Source of the DNA: Clostridiales bacterium
GTDB lineage: Bacteria; Bacillota; Clostridia; Lachnospirales; Lachnospiraceae
Direction: 5' to 3'
DNA length: 51,416 bases
NCBI GenBank assembly: GCA_029007845.1
Contig: JAQXIP010000101.1
Location: 1-51,416, forward strand
Positions within the stretch are counted from its first letter, which is position 1; each line of letters starts with the position of its first letter. Below are positions 1 to 9,223 of the stretch, one piece after another. A program made the translations under genes and the position numbers. The notes below the pieces were generated by a model that saw nothing but the letters and a program-made list of their open reading frames with translations, was not told the DNA's origin and did not search any database.

Positions 1-179
1 TAACGTGTAAGGAATTTAGTGGTTTTTTGCGGTGATTCTGTAACCGTTCAGCCGTAACGAGCGCACAGCCGCCGGACGCAAGCAGAATATCACGTCGCAG
101 GCTTCCGGCGGCTGTGCGCTCGTTACGGCTGAACTGTTACAGAATCACCGCAAAAAACCTCTAATTTCCTTACACGTTA
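1..179. repeat. Long inverted repeat, copy A of the palindromic repeat family (outer module only)
   Basis: Positions 1-79 are the reverse complement of 101-179 with only about four mismatches (near 15, 20, 45 and 77), leaving a ~21-base loop. The core (GTAAC..TTCAGCCGTAACGAGCGC, then the GCAGAATATCA block at 82-92) matches the outer arms of the copies at 30841 and 51255, but the whole inner module is missing. Unlike the other copies, the symmetry extends ~40 bp beyond the core and includes the last codons and stop of purB (170-179) mirrored at 1-10. The right arm with its run of T (minus strand, 158-153) probably serves as the purB terminator. The symmetry may continue left of the window. Confidence 0.9.
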
Positions 180-1603
180 ATCTCTGCAGTTGCCCCTAAC
201 ACAGCCTGATTCTCATCCAGAATCGGCTGAATCACATTCGTTACAAATTCTTCTACCTGGCTGTCTGCTCTTCCAAAGTATTTCGATGGATCCATCTTTT
301 CTTTTAACTCTTCCAAAGTTACTCCAAATGCCGGATCGGCTGCAATCAGTTCCAGAAGGTTATTGTCGAGTCCTTTCTGTTTTACGTTCGCTCCGGCCTC
401 CATAGACAGCTGGCGGATCTTTTCATGCAGCTCCTGACGGTTGCCACCGGCTTTTACTGCATCCATCATAATATTCTCCGTTGCCATAAATGGAAGTTCT
501 GCCATCAGGTGACGTTCAATAACCTTATCATACACAACCAGTCCGTCTACCACATTCAAGTACAGATCCAAGATACCATCTACCGCAAGAAACGCTTCCG
601 GAATGCTGAGACGTTTGTTTGCTGAATCATCCAGTGTTCTCTCAAACCACTGGGTTGCAGCGGTAATCGCAGGATTCATGGCATCCACCATGACGTAACG
701 GGAAAGACTGGCAATCCGCTCACTGCGCATAGGATTGCGCTTATAAGCCATGGCAGAGGAACCGATCTGGCTCTTTTCAAATGGCTCTTCAATCTCCTTT
801 AAATGCTGTAACAGACGGATGTCATTGGAGAACTTATGGGCACTCGAAGCGATAGCCGCAAGAACATTTACCACACGGGTATCTACCTTTCTGGAATAAG
901 TCTGTCCGGATACCGGATAACAGGTCTCAAAGCCCATCTTTTCCGCAATCAGCTGTTCCAGTTTCTTGATTTTTTCCTCGTCACCGTCAAACAGCTCCAT
1001 AAAGCTTGCCTGGGTTCCGGTTGTCCCTTTGGAACCTAATAATTTCATCGTGCTGATTACAAATTCCAGCTCCTCATAATCAAGAGCCAGCTCCTGTAAC
1101 CACAGGGTAGCCCTCTTTCCAACCGTCGTTGGCTGTGCCGGCTGGAAATGGGTAAATGCCAGCGTTGGAAGTGCTTTATATTTCATGGCGAATTTGGAAA
1201 GCTCGTTCATGACATTCACCAGCTTCTTTTTCACAAGCTGTAATGCTTCTGTCATAATAATAATGTCCGTATTATCTCCAACATAGCAGGAGGTTGCACC
1301 CAGATGGATGATTCCGGCTGCCTTCGGACACTGCTGTCCATATGCATATACATGGGACATGACATCGTGGCGCACTTCTTTTTCCCGTGCCTTTGCCACG
1401 TCATAATTGATATCATCCTGATGTGCTTTTAACTCGTCAATCTGTTCCTGTGTAATATTAAGCCCTAACTCCATCTCCGATTCTGCAAGGGCAATCCATA
1501 ATTTTCTCCAGGTCCGGAATTTCTTATCCGGGGAAAAAATATACTGCATTTCTTTGCTGGCGTAACGCTCGGAAAGCGGGCTTACATAACGGTCATTACT
1601 CAT
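170..1603 (-). CDS. purB: Adenylosuccinate lyase
   Basis: This 477-residue protein is a fumarase/aspartase-superfamily lyase. It splits SAICAR to AICAR plus fumarate and adenylosuccinate to AMP plus fumarate in cytosolic purine synthesis. The family signature loop is visible as GSSAMAYKRNP, and the N-terminal part carries the HVYAYGQQCP and GATSCYVGDN motifs typical of the eukaryote-like PurB subgroup. Length is normal. The ATG at 1603 follows a good AGGAGG site. It lies 32 bp downstream of purF on the same strand, so the two are almost certainly cotranscribed from the promoter at 3131-3158. Its last three codons and stop lie inside the right arm of the inverted repeat at 1-179. Confidence 0.97.
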   Translation of the reverse strand: MSNDRYVSPLSERYASKEMQYIFSPDKKFRTWRKLWIALAESEMELGLNITQEQIDELKAHQDDINYDVAKAREKEVRHDVMSHVYAYGQQCPKAAGIIHLGATSCYVGDNTDIIIMTEALQLVKKKLVNVMNELSKFAMKYKALPTLAFTHFQPAQPTTVGKRATLWLQELALDYEELEFVISTMKLLGSKGTTGTQASFMELFDGDEEKIKKLEQLIAEKMGFETCYPVSGQTYSRKVDTRVVNVLAAIASSAHKFSNDIRLLQHLKEIEEPFEKSQIGSSAMAYKRNPMRSERIASLSRYVMVDAMNPAITAATQWFERTLDDSANKRLSIPEAFLAVDGILDLYLNVVDGLVVYDKVIERHLMAELPFMATENIMMDAVKAGGNRQELHEKIRQLSMEAGANVKQKGLDNNLLELIAADPAFGVTLEELKEKMDPSKYFGRADSQVEEFVTNVIQPILDENQAVLGATAEINV

Positions 1604-1635
1604 TTTTTATCCTCCTATCTGTTTTCAATCCTGTG

Positions 1636-3069
1636 CTATCTCTCATAATCTCCACGGATATCTTCTTCTGGCGGCTCCACCGGATACTTTCCGGAGAAGC
1701 ATGCATCACAATATCCATAACTTCCATTCATCAGTTCATTCAGGCGGGTTCCATCCAAAAATCCCAGAGAATCTGCGCCAATCATCTGGCAGATCTCATC
1801 CACGGAACGGTTATGGGCAATCAGCTGGTCACAGGATGGCACATCCGTTCCAAAATAACATGGATACAGGAATGGAGGGGAACTGATCCGCACATGAACC
1901 TCCGAAGCACCTGCCTGTTTTAACATACGCACAATCCGCTCGCTTGTTGTTCCACGAACAATGGAGTCATCCACCATAACAACCCGTTTTCCCCGGACAA
2001 CTTCCCGTAATACATTTAACTTTATCTTTACAGCCGATTCCCGGACAGACTGTTTCGGTTTGATAAAGGTCCGGCCTACATAACTATTTTTAATAAACGC
2101 AGTTCCATAAGGAATGCCGCTTGCCTTGGCAAATCCCATGGCAGCCACATTGCCGGATTCCGGAACGCCTACCACAATGTCTGCCTCAACCGGATATTCT
2201 TCCGCCAGAATCTCCCCTGCTTTAATCCGGGACTCATAGATACTGACTCCATCAAAGTAACTGTCTGGTCTGGAAAAATAAATATGCTCAAAAATGCAGG
2301 CTGCATGTTTTCCGGTACACAGACTCTTGTCAGACTGGATTCCATCTTTACTGATTGTCACAATCTCTCCCGGCTCCACATCTCTTACATATTCCGCACT
2401 GACTGCATCCAGCGCACAGGTTTCTGAAGCCAGAATGTAGGAATTGTCCCGCTTTCCAATACAGAGAGGACGAAAACCAAATGGATCCCTCGCTCCGATT
2501 AATTTACGTGGACTCATCACAATCAGAGAATACGCTCCTTTGATTTTCTGCATGGCATTTTTTACCGCACTCTCCACATCCGGGGTATTCAAACGCTCCC
2601 TGGCAATATGATAAGCAATCACTTCCGAATCAATGGTTGTCTGGAAAATCGCGCCGGTATATTCCAGTTCCTTTCTTAATTCCGGTGCATTCACCAGATT
2701 TCCATTATGTGCCAGAGCCAGTGTGCCCTTCACGTAATTGAGCACCAAAGGCTGGATATTCTGGGCACTGCTGGCACCAGCCGTAGAATAACGCACATGG
2801 CCAATCGCAATATCACCATGAAGCTTTCCAAGGTTCTCTCCATTAAAAACTTCATTTACCAGTCCCATCCCCTTACAGGAATCCACCTGTCCTTTTGGAC
2901 CGTTTGTATCACTGACTGCGATTCCACAGCTTTCCTGTCCACGGTGCTGCAAAGCAAATAAACCATAATATACGGAAGATGCCACATCATTTCCGTCCAG
3001 GTCATAGATGCCAAACACACCACATTCCTCATGTAATCCATCCCAAATCTTCTTTTCGTCGTTCTGCAT
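1636..3069 (-). CDS. purF: Amidophosphoribosyltransferase
   Basis: PurF transfers the glutamine amide to PRPP, the first committed step of purine synthesis. I start it at the ATG at 3069 (MQNDEKK), which has an AAGGA site, and not 13 codons upstream. This gives a 15-residue propeptide before the class II nucleophile Cys16 (EECGVFGIYD), as expected for the self-processing, Fe-S-containing Bacillus-type enzyme. The PRPP loop is VVMVDDSIVRGTTS. Cysteines in ACIFEHIYF, LYPCYFG and the C-terminal YCDACFSG fit the four ligands of the [4Fe-4S] cluster, which in this family is oxygen sensitive. It is the first gene of a purF-purB unit; the leader is only ~55 bases and shows no purine riboswitch. Confidence 0.96.
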   Translation of the reverse strand: MQNDEKKIWDGLHEECGVFGIYDLDGNDVASSVYYGLFALQHRGQESCGIAVSDTNGPKGQVDSCKGMGLVNEVFNGENLGKLHGDIAIGHVRYSTAGASSAQNIQPLVLNYVKGTLALAHNGNLVNAPELRKELEYTGAIFQTTIDSEVIAYHIARERLNTPDVESAVKNAMQKIKGAYSLIVMSPRKLIGARDPFGFRPLCIGKRDNSYILASETCALDAVSAEYVRDVEPGEIVTISKDGIQSDKSLCTGKHAACIFEHIYFSRPDSYFDGVSIYESRIKAGEILAEEYPVEADIVVGVPESGNVAAMGFAKASGIPYGTAFIKNSYVGRTFIKPKQSVRESAVKIKLNVLREVVRGKRVVMVDDSIVRGTTSERIVRMLKQAGASEVHVRISSPPFLYPCYFGTDVPSCDQLIAHNRSVDEICQMIGADSLGFLDGTRLNELMNGSYGYCDACFSGKYPVEPPEEDIRGDYER

Positions 3070-3130
3070 AGTAATTCCTTTCTCACGAATCCTATTTTGG
3101 CCAATCAAATTGCCTCAAACACCAAGTATA

Positions 3131-3158
3131 ATTATATTAAATCCACGAAATTGTGCAA
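3131..3158 (-). promoter_or_regulatory. purF promoter (sigma-A type)
   Basis: On the minus strand TTGCAC (3153-3158) is followed after 16 bp by a perfect TATAAT (3131-3136). Transcription should start near 3124, ~55 bases before the purF ATG. Confidence 0.75.
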
Positions 3159-3186
3159 TACTTTTTTCAAAAAAACAGAAACTTTG

Positions 3187-3227
3187 TCGAAAAAACGCAG
3201 CCTTCGTATATGGAAAGACTGCGTTTT
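3187..3227 (-). terminator. Rho-independent terminator of the pflB-pflA-GH3 unit
   Basis: On the minus strand an AAAACGCAG..C arm pairs with GGCTGCGTTTT around a short loop and runs into TTTTTT just after the GH3 gene stop. It separates that unit from purF. The A-run on the other side gives it some bidirectional character. Confidence 0.85.
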
Positions 3228-3229
3228 AT

Positions 3230-4507
3230 TTACGGAAGCAGATTGGTATCGGAAAGAATCAGTCCCCGCTTTATTTTTACCCGGATAATCCGTTTTACGG
3301 ACTCGTCAATCTGGGACTCGTCGATTCGTCCATCCTGTACTGCCCCGAGAACGACCTGATAAGCCCTCTGATAATCCGTAGACATCAGAATCATATCCAT
3401 TCCTGCATCAACACATTTTACAGCTGCTTCATCCGGATCGTAATATTTTGTTATGGCGCCCATATCCATAGCATCGGTTATGGCAATCCCGTTAAATCCC
3501 AGTTCCTTTCTTAGAATCGTCTTGATCATAAGCTCGGACATGCATGCAGGAACCGTATCTTCGGTTACCCGGCTCACGGAAATATGGGATACCATCACAA
3601 AATCGGCTCCTTCTTTTATTCCGGCACGAAACGGCACAAAGTCCACTTTTCGCAGACGGTTTAAATCATTGTCCACATTAACGGCTGTCTTATGGGAATC
3701 CTCGGAAGAATTGCCATGTCCCGGGAAATGTTTCAAGGTTGCACTGACATCATTCTCCTGGATTCCTTTTACGACAGCAGTAACCATTGATGATACCAAA
3801 TCCGGGTCACTGCCAAAGGAACGGTTGCCGATCTCCGTATTTAAATGATTGGTTTTTACATCCGCTACCGGAGCAAAATCTACATTAAACCCAAGCTCCT
3901 TAATCTCGCTTCCAATCGTTTTTCCCATCTTGTAAGTGTATTCGGTGTCATTTTTCTGCCCCACTTCTTCCATGGACGGAAAGGACGTTGTCTTCATATT
4001 AGGGTTGCTTGCAATCCTTGCCACATCACCGCCTTCTTCATCCACGGTAATAAACAGCGGAATATCAGAGGAAGCGGACAGATCCGATATCAGCTGCCTG
4101 GTCTGTTCCCTGCTCTCAATATTTCTGGAAAATAAAATCACGCCTCCCGGTTTAAACTGGCTCATAGTCTGCTCCATTTCCGGCGTTACCGAACGGAATT
4201 CATAGTAATTTCCATTACTTGTGTCCAGATTCTCCAGACTTACTACAAACATCTGACCAACTTTTTCTTCCAGCGTCATATTATTTACAATATCTTCGGT
4301 CATCCCGTCAATCGCAGCAGAGTCCGTAACCTTCACTCCTGCCGGATGCTTTGTGCTGCCAGCAGTTTCATCCGATGGGTTTTTCGTATGTTCCGGCTTT
4401 ACCTGCACCCCGGTTGAATTCGTCATCAAAAAACCCCCGATGACGATTACCGCCACTGACAGAAAAAATACCAGCGCACTTATAATCTCCCGTTGTTTTT
4501 TCTTCAT
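3230..4507 (-). CDS. Glycoside hydrolase family 3 protein, NagZ-like beta-N-acetylhexosaminidase
   Basis: A 425-residue protein with a short basic N-terminus and one hydrophobic segment (about residues 9-27), so membrane-anchored or secreted. A low-complexity linker is followed by a GH3 N-terminal catalytic domain (about 75-415). The KHFPGHG motif with the following DSHK, and the nucleophile region ITDAMDMGAI, are those of NagZ-type enzymes that remove terminal beta-linked GlcNAc from muropeptides or glycans. No C-terminal GH3 domain is present, as usual for this subgroup. The ATG at 4507 follows AAGGA. It sits 10 bp after pflA and is probably cotranscribed with the pfl genes, without an obvious functional link. 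The exact substrate is not determined. Confidence 0.88.
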   Translation of the reverse strand: MKKKQREIISALVFFLSVAVIVIGGFLMTNSTGVQVKPEHTKNPSDETAGSTKHPAGVKVTDSAAIDGMTEDIVNNMTLEEKVGQMFVVSLENLDTSNGNYYEFRSVTPEMEQTMSQFKPGGVILFSRNIESREQTRQLISDLSASSDIPLFITVDEEGGDVARIASNPNMKTTSFPSMEEVGQKNDTEYTYKMGKTIGSEIKELGFNVDFAPVADVKTNHLNTEIGNRSFGSDPDLVSSMVTAVVKGIQENDVSATLKHFPGHGNSSEDSHKTAVNVDNDLNRLRKVDFVPFRAGIKEGADFVMVSHISVSRVTEDTVPACMSELMIKTILRKELGFNGIAITDAMDMGAITKYYDPDEAAVKCVDAGMDMILMSTDYQRAYQVVLGAVQDGRIDESQIDESVKRIIRVKIKRGLILSDTNLLP

Positions 4508-4517
4508 GGTAATTCCT

Positions 4518-5258
4518 TCACTCCATTTCTTTCATAGCAGAAAGAATCCATTTTTCCGCCTGTTTTCCTTCTTCTTTCGTAAGCTGCGGGGTATCCTTTA
4601 GGACATAATCGATTCCAAGATTGTCATATTTTACTTTTCCCATGGCATGATACGGCAGCACTTCCAGGTGTTCAAAATTGGACAAGGTTTTCAGATAGCG
4701 CCCAAGTGCCTTTAACTCCTCTTCCTCATAAGTAATTCCCGGCACAACCACATGGCGTATCCATAATGGCATCCTTTTTTTCTCCAGATACCGTGCAAAA
4801 GCAAATACTGCATCCGGCTCATGTCCGGTAAGTGCTTTGTGCCTCTGCCTGTCCATATGCTTGATATCCAGCATAACCAGACTGGTCACTTCCATTAGCC
4901 GGTCAAACTGTTCTCTGATCGTTTCATTCTCTTCCGAAAACAGGATTCCGGATGTGTCCAGACAAGTATGGACTCCCTTTTCTCTGGCTTTCCGGAAAAG
5001 TTCAGTAAGAAAATCAATCTGCATTAACGGTTCCCCGCCGGTTGCCGTGATTCCACCGTTTTTATAAAAACCCTGGTTTCGAAAAAATCCGGCAAGCACC
5101 TCATCGGCATCCATTTCTTTTCCATCTTCCTTATTCCAGGTGTCCGGATTATGACAGTACTGGCATCTCATAGGACAGCCCTGGAAGAATACAACATAAC
5201 GCACTCCCGGACCGTCCACCGTTCCAAAACTTTCAATCGAATGAATTCTTCCTTTCAC
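4518..5258 (-). CDS. pflA: Pyruvate formate-lyase activating enzyme
   Basis: A 246-residue radical SAM enzyme that installs the glycyl radical on PflB. The cluster motif CxxxCxxC is seen as CPMRCQYCHNPDTW (about residues 29-42), preceded by GTVDGPGVRYVVFFQGC and followed by TGGEPLMQ, all characteristic of PFL activases. I use the GTG at 5258 because it has a GGAG site ten bases upstream and gives the canonical start MKGRIHSIESFG. The gene is 37 bp downstream of pflB, the normal pairing. Confidence 0.95.
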   Translation of the reverse strand: MKGRIHSIESFGTVDGPGVRYVVFFQGCPMRCQYCHNPDTWNKEDGKEMDADEVLAGFFRNQGFYKNGGITATGGEPLMQIDFLTELFRKAREKGVHTCLDTSGILFSEENETIREQFDRLMEVTSLVMLDIKHMDRQRHKALTGHEPDAVFAFARYLEKKRMPLWIRHVVVPGITYEEEELKALGRYLKTLSNFEHLEVLPYHAMGKVKYDNLGIDYVLKDTPQLTKEEGKQAEKWILSAMKEME

Positions 5259-5295
5259 TGGCTGCTCCTTTCTTTGGCTGAACGGCTGCCTTTAC

Positions 5296-7521
5296 TTACA
5301 TCCGTTCGTGGAATGTTCTTGCAATTACCTCATCCTGCTGCTCTTTCGTCAGTTTAATAAAGTTTACTGCATAACCGGATACACGGATCGTAAGCTGAGG
5401 ATACTTCTCAGGATGTTTCTGTGCATCCAGCAGTGTTTCCCGGTTAAAGACATTGACATTCAGATGATGTCCGCCTTTTGCCACATAACCATCCAGCAAA
5501 GATACCAGATTTTCTGCAGCAGCCTCTCCTTTTCCAAGCGCATCCGGCACAATGGAGAATGTATTGGAGATTCCATCCTGGGCATCAGCAAATGGAAGCT
5601 TGGATACAGAAGCCAGCGAAGCAACTGCTCCATGGGTATCTCTTCCATGCATCGGATTGGCACCAGGAGCAAATGCTTCCCCTTTCTTTCTTCCATCCGG
5701 TGTGGCACCCGTGTTCTTTCCATACGTTACATTAGAAGTAATGGTTAAGATGGACGTGGTCTGGATACCTCCCCGGTAAGTGTGGTTCCCACGGACATAC
5801 TGCATAAAGGTGTGAAGTACTTCTTTTGCCAGCTCGTCTACCCGGTCATCATCATTCCCGTATTTTGGAAAATCACCTTCTACTTCATAGTCTACTACAA
5901 GTCCCTGCTCATTGCGAATGGTTTTTACTTTTGCATATTTAATGGCAGATAACGAGTCTGCAACAACCGACATTCCGGCAATCCCCGTTGCAAACCAGCG
6001 CTTTACATTTTTATCATGAAGTGCCATCTGAAGACGTTCGTAGCTGTATTTGTCATGCATATAATGGATAATATTTAATGTATTCACATATACTCCTGCC
6101 AGCCATTTCATCATGTCTTTATATTTTTCCATGACCTCATCAAAATCCAGATACTCGGAAGTAATCGGACGGTATTTTGGTCCAACCTGCTGGCCGCTCA
6201 TCTCATCTACCCCGCCATTGATAGCATAGAGAAGACATTTTGCCAGATTCGCACGGGCACCAAAGAACTGCATCTCTTTACCTATACGCATGGAAGATAC
6301 GCAGCAGGCAATGCCGTAATCATCTCCGTGGACAACACGCATCAGGTCATCATTTTCATACTGGATCGCAGAATGCTTAATGGACATATTCGCACAGAAT
6401 CTCTTAAAATTATCCGGAAGCTTCTCGGACCAGAGAATCGTCAGATTTGGTTCCGGTGCTGCCCCAATATTATTGAGGGTATTCAGATAGCGGTACGACA
6501 TTTTTGTAACCATGGAGCGTCCGTCTACACCAACTCCGCCGATGGATTCTGTTACCCAGGTAGGATCTCCTGCAAAAAGTGCGTTATATTCCGGAGTACG
6601 GGCAAATTTTACAAGACGAAGCTTCATAATGAACTGGTCAATGATTTCCTGAATCTCTTTCTCCGTAAAAGTGCCGTTTGCCAGGTCACGCTGGGCATAG
6701 ATATCAAGGAAGGTAGAAGTACGCCCAAGGCTCATGGCAGCACCGTTCTGTTCCTTAACCGCAGCCAGGTAGGCAAAATAAACGGCCTGGGTTGCCTCTT
6801 TCACATTCGATGCAGGTCTGGAGATATCGCAGCCATAGATTTTTGCCAGTTCCCCCAGCATTTTCAATGCCCGGATCTGCTCGGAAAGTTCCTCTCTCTC
6901 CCGGATTACATCCGAATACATAATCGTCCGGGTTGTTGCCTTCTGTTCCTCTTTATCTGCAATCAGTTTATCAACTCCATATAACGCCACACGGCGGTAA
7001 TCCCCGATAATTCTTCCACGGCCATAAGCATCCGGAAGTCCGGTAATGATATGGTTGGAGCGGCAGGCACGCATCTCCGGAGTATAGGCATCAAATACCC
7101 CTGCATTATGGGTTTTCCGGTGTGTGGTGAAGTACTCTACCACCTCCGGATCTACTTTATATCCATTATCCTCACATGCCTTAACTGCCATCCGGATTCC
7201 GCCATAAGGCTGCAGTGAACGCTTAAACGGTTTATCCGTCTGGAATCCTACGATTTTTTCTTTCTCTTTATCTAAATAGCCCGGTCCATGGGAGGTAATC
7301 GTAGAGATGACCTTTGTATCCATATCAAGGACTCCGCCTGCTTCCCGCTCTTCCTTGGACAGTGCAAGCACCTGTTCCCACAGATCCAGCGTATCCTGTG
7401 TCGGTCCCTCTAAAAAAGATTCATCCCCGTCATACGGTGTATAATTCTTCTGGATAAAATCCCTGACGTTTACTTCTCTTTCCCAAGCTCCACCAACAAA
7501 TCCATTCCATTCTTTTTCCAT
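5296..7521 (-). CDS. pflB: Formate C-acetyltransferase (pyruvate formate-lyase)
   Basis: A 741-residue glycyl radical enzyme that converts pyruvate and CoA to acetyl-CoA and formate in anaerobic mixed-acid fermentation. The adjacent active-site cysteines are visible in [12 protein letters not shown] (near residue 405), and the glycyl radical loop RVSGYAVNF lies near the C-terminus (about residue 718). Length matches canonical PflB and not the shorter diol dehydratase-type relatives. The ATG at 7521 has a GGAGG site. It is followed by pflA, and is preceded by a ~150-base leader that contains a terminator-like hairpin (7573-7614) after the promoter at 7679-7708. Confidence 0.97.
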   Translation of the reverse strand: MEKEWNGFVGGAWEREVNVRDFIQKNYTPYDGDESFLEGPTQDTLDLWEQVLALSKEEREAGGVLDMDTKVISTITSHGPGYLDKEKEKIVGFQTDKPFKRSLQPYGGIRMAVKACEDNGYKVDPEVVEYFTTHRKTHNAGVFDAYTPEMRACRSNHIITGLPDAYGRGRIIGDYRRVALYGVDKLIADKEEQKATTRTIMYSDVIREREELSEQIRALKMLGELAKIYGCDISRPASNVKEATQAVYFAYLAAVKEQNGAAMSLGRTSTFLDIYAQRDLANGTFTEKEIQEIIDQFIMKLRLVKFARTPEYNALFAGDPTWVTESIGGVGVDGRSMVTKMSYRYLNTLNNIGAAPEPNLTILWSEKLPDNFKRFCANMSIKHSAIQYENDDLMRVVHGDDYGIACCVSSMRIGKEMQFFGARANLAKCLLYAINGGVDEMSGQQVGPKYRPITSEYLDFDEVMEKYKDMMKWLAGVYVNTLNIIHYMHDKYSYERLQMALHDKNVKRWFATGIAGMSVVADSLSAIKYAKVKTIRNEQGLVVDYEVEGDFPKYGNDDDRVDELAKEVLHTFMQYVRGNHTYRGGIQTTSILTITSNVTYGKNTGATPDGRKKGEAFAPGANPMHGRDTHGAVASLASVSKLPFADAQDGISNTFSIVPDALGKGEAAAENLVSLLDGYVAKGGHHLNVNVFNRETLLDAQKHPEKYPQLTIRVSGYAVNFIKLTKEQQDEVIARTFHERM

Positions 7522-7572
7522 GATTCTTCCTCCTTCAGATGTAAAATCATTTGTTTACACATTCATCATCAG

Positions 7573-7614
7573 AAAAGCCGACACAATCCAGGCTTTTCAG
7601 CCCAGACGGTCGGC
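7573..7614 (-). promoter_or_regulatory. Terminator-like hairpin in the pflB leader
   Basis: On the minus strand GCCGAC (7614-7609) pairs with GTCGGC (7582-7577) followed by TTTT. Within the loop GGCT-GAAA-AGCC forms a second stem capped by a GNRA-type tetraloop, leaving an internal loop. It lies between the promoter at 7679-7708 and the pflB ATG, so it may be an attenuator. If gltBD transcription reads this far it could also be the gltD terminator. Confidence 0.6.
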
Positions 7615-7678
7615 ATTTTTACTTCGGTTATACTCCATGTGGTGAAACTCCACTTCCGTCAGTCATATAACACTTATA

Positions 7679-7708
7679 TTATTACCATAGGAGGCTTTGC
7701 TCTGTCAA
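7679..7708 (-). promoter_or_regulatory. pflB promoter (sigma-A type)
   Basis: TTGACA (7703-7708, minus strand) is followed after 18 bp by TAATAA (7679-7684). It sits ten bases past the gltD stop, and no other candidate this good precedes pflB. I see no convincing Rex palindrome overlapping it. Confidence 0.6.
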
Positions 7709-7718
7709 TGGAAAAATT

Positions 7719-9206
7719 CTACTGAAGATTAGAATATCCCATCAGGTGTTCATCCACTGCATGGGCTGCTTCGCGCCCTTCCCGGATTGCCCATACGACT
7801 AAGGACTGTCCCCGGTGCATATCTCCGGCAGTAAAGACATTTTTCACATTGGTCTCATATTTTCCAGGCTGTGTCTCCACATTGGTTCGCTGGTTTACTT
7901 TCACACCAAATGCTTTTGTGACATAATCCTGGCTTCCAAGGAATCCGGCTGCAATAAATACATAGTCGGCTGCCAGTTCATATTCCGAACCCGGAATCGG
8001 AACCATATTCATCCGTCCGGTCTTTTCATCCTTCTTTGCTTCCAGTTTCACGCAAATCACTTTGCATACATGACCTTTGGCATCCTTCACAAACTCTTTT
8101 ACCGTAGTCTGGTAGATTCGTGGATCATTGCCAAACATGGCGATGGCTTCTTCCTGGCCATAATCGGTCTTTAAAACCTTTGGCCATTCTGGCCACGGGT
8201 TGCTTGCAAGACGTTCTAGAGGAGGCTTCGGCATCATTTCAAGCTGTACCACCGATTTTGCCCCAAGGCGGATGGAAGTTCCCACACAGTCATTTCCGGT
8301 ATCGCCTCCACCAATGACAAGGACGTTTTTCCCTTTTACATCTACATACTGCTTATCAGCAAATCCGGAGTCTAACAGGCTCTTTGTTGTCCGGGTCAGA
8401 TAATCTACCGCAAAGTAGATGCCCTTGGCATCTCTCCCCGGAGCCTTGATATCACGGGGATTTGAAGCACCACAGCAGAGAATGACGCGGTCATATTCCT
8501 TCATCAGTTTCTTTGCATCTACATTTTCTCCTACATTGGCGTTTACTACAAACTCCACGCCCTCTTCTTTCATAATGTTTACTTTGCGTTCAATGTATTC
8601 TTTCTCCAGCTTCATATTCGGGATACCGTACATCAAAAGTCCGCCTACACGGTCACTGCGCTCATATACGGTCACAGAATGTCCCCGCTTATTGAGCTGG
8701 TCTGCGGCTGCCAGTCCGGAAGGTCCGGAGCCGATTATTGCAATTTTCTTTCCAGAACGCACCTTTGGAGGATTTGCTTTGATTAATCCATGCTCATAGG
8801 CATATTCAATGATGCCATTTTCATTTTCCTTGATGGCGGTTGGATCCCCGTTCAAGCCACAGGTACAGGCTGCCTCGCAAGGAGCCGGACATACCCTTGA
8901 AGTAAATTCCGGGAAGTTGTTGGTCTTTAACAGACGTTCCAGTGCCATCTCCATATTTCCGTGGTACAACAGATCATTCCACTCCGGAATCAGATTGTTC
9001 AGCGGGCATCCTGATGCCATACCGCCAATCATCATACCGGACTGGCAGAACGGTACACCACAGTCCATACATCTGGCACCCTGAATTTTGCGTTCTTTCA
9101 TAGACAGCGGCGTATGGAACTCGTTAAAGTTCTTAATACGTTCCTTTGGTGCTACCGCATCACAATTCTTACGTTCATAATCCATAAATCCTGTTGGTTT
9201 TCCCAT
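7719..9206 (-). CDS. gltD: Glutamate synthase, small (beta) subunit
   Basis: A 495-residue flavoprotein that passes NADPH electrons to the large subunit GltB. The N-terminal [4Fe-4S] cysteines are visible (CMDCGVPFC, CPLNNLIPEW, CPAPCEAAC). The FAD site is IAIIGSGPSGLAAADQL and the NAD(P)H site NVLVIGGGDTGNDC. The C-terminal FTAGDMHRGQSLVVWAIREG completes the FAD fold. It follows gltB by 17 bp with a GGAGG site, forming the standard gltBD unit. It could in principle be another GltD-like oxidoreductase, but the adjacent gltB makes the call firm. Confidence 0.97.
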   Translation of the reverse strand: MGKPTGFMDYERKNCDAVAPKERIKNFNEFHTPLSMKERKIQGARCMDCGVPFCQSGMMIGGMASGCPLNNLIPEWNDLLYHGNMEMALERLLKTNNFPEFTSRVCPAPCEAACTCGLNGDPTAIKENENGIIEYAYEHGLIKANPPKVRSGKKIAIIGSGPSGLAAADQLNKRGHSVTVYERSDRVGGLLMYGIPNMKLEKEYIERKVNIMKEEGVEFVVNANVGENVDAKKLMKEYDRVILCCGASNPRDIKAPGRDAKGIYFAVDYLTRTTKSLLDSGFADKQYVDVKGKNVLVIGGGDTGNDCVGTSIRLGAKSVVQLEMMPKPPLERLASNPWPEWPKVLKTDYGQEEAIAMFGNDPRIYQTTVKEFVKDAKGHVCKVICVKLEAKKDEKTGRMNMVPIPGSEYELAADYVFIAAGFLGSQDYVTKAFGVKVNQRTNVETQPGKYETNVKNVFTAGDMHRGQSLVVWAIREGREAAHAVDEHLMGYSNLQ

Positions 9207-9223
9207 TGTTCGCTGCCTCCTTA

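Noticed and set aside
1-179. Pure fold-back assembly artefact
   Set aside because: The arms differ at about four positions and the core matches genuine internal copies, so at least the core is real. The extended flank remains to be verified.
1636-3108. Longer purF start at 3108
   Set aside because: It would add 13 residues before the propeptide and place the ribosome site inside the gene. The ATG at 3069 has AAGGA at the right distance.
3070-3158. Purine riboswitch or PurR box before purF
   Set aside because: The leader is only ~55 bases with no three-way-junction core, and no paired PurR boxes were recognised.
6328-6984. 218-codon plus-strand open frame, and similar long frames at 10595-11227, 31684-32298 and 3008-3514
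   Set aside because: They lie antisense within pflB, gltB and the FapA-like gene (or across purF and the GH3 gene). They lack family motifs and good ribosome sites.
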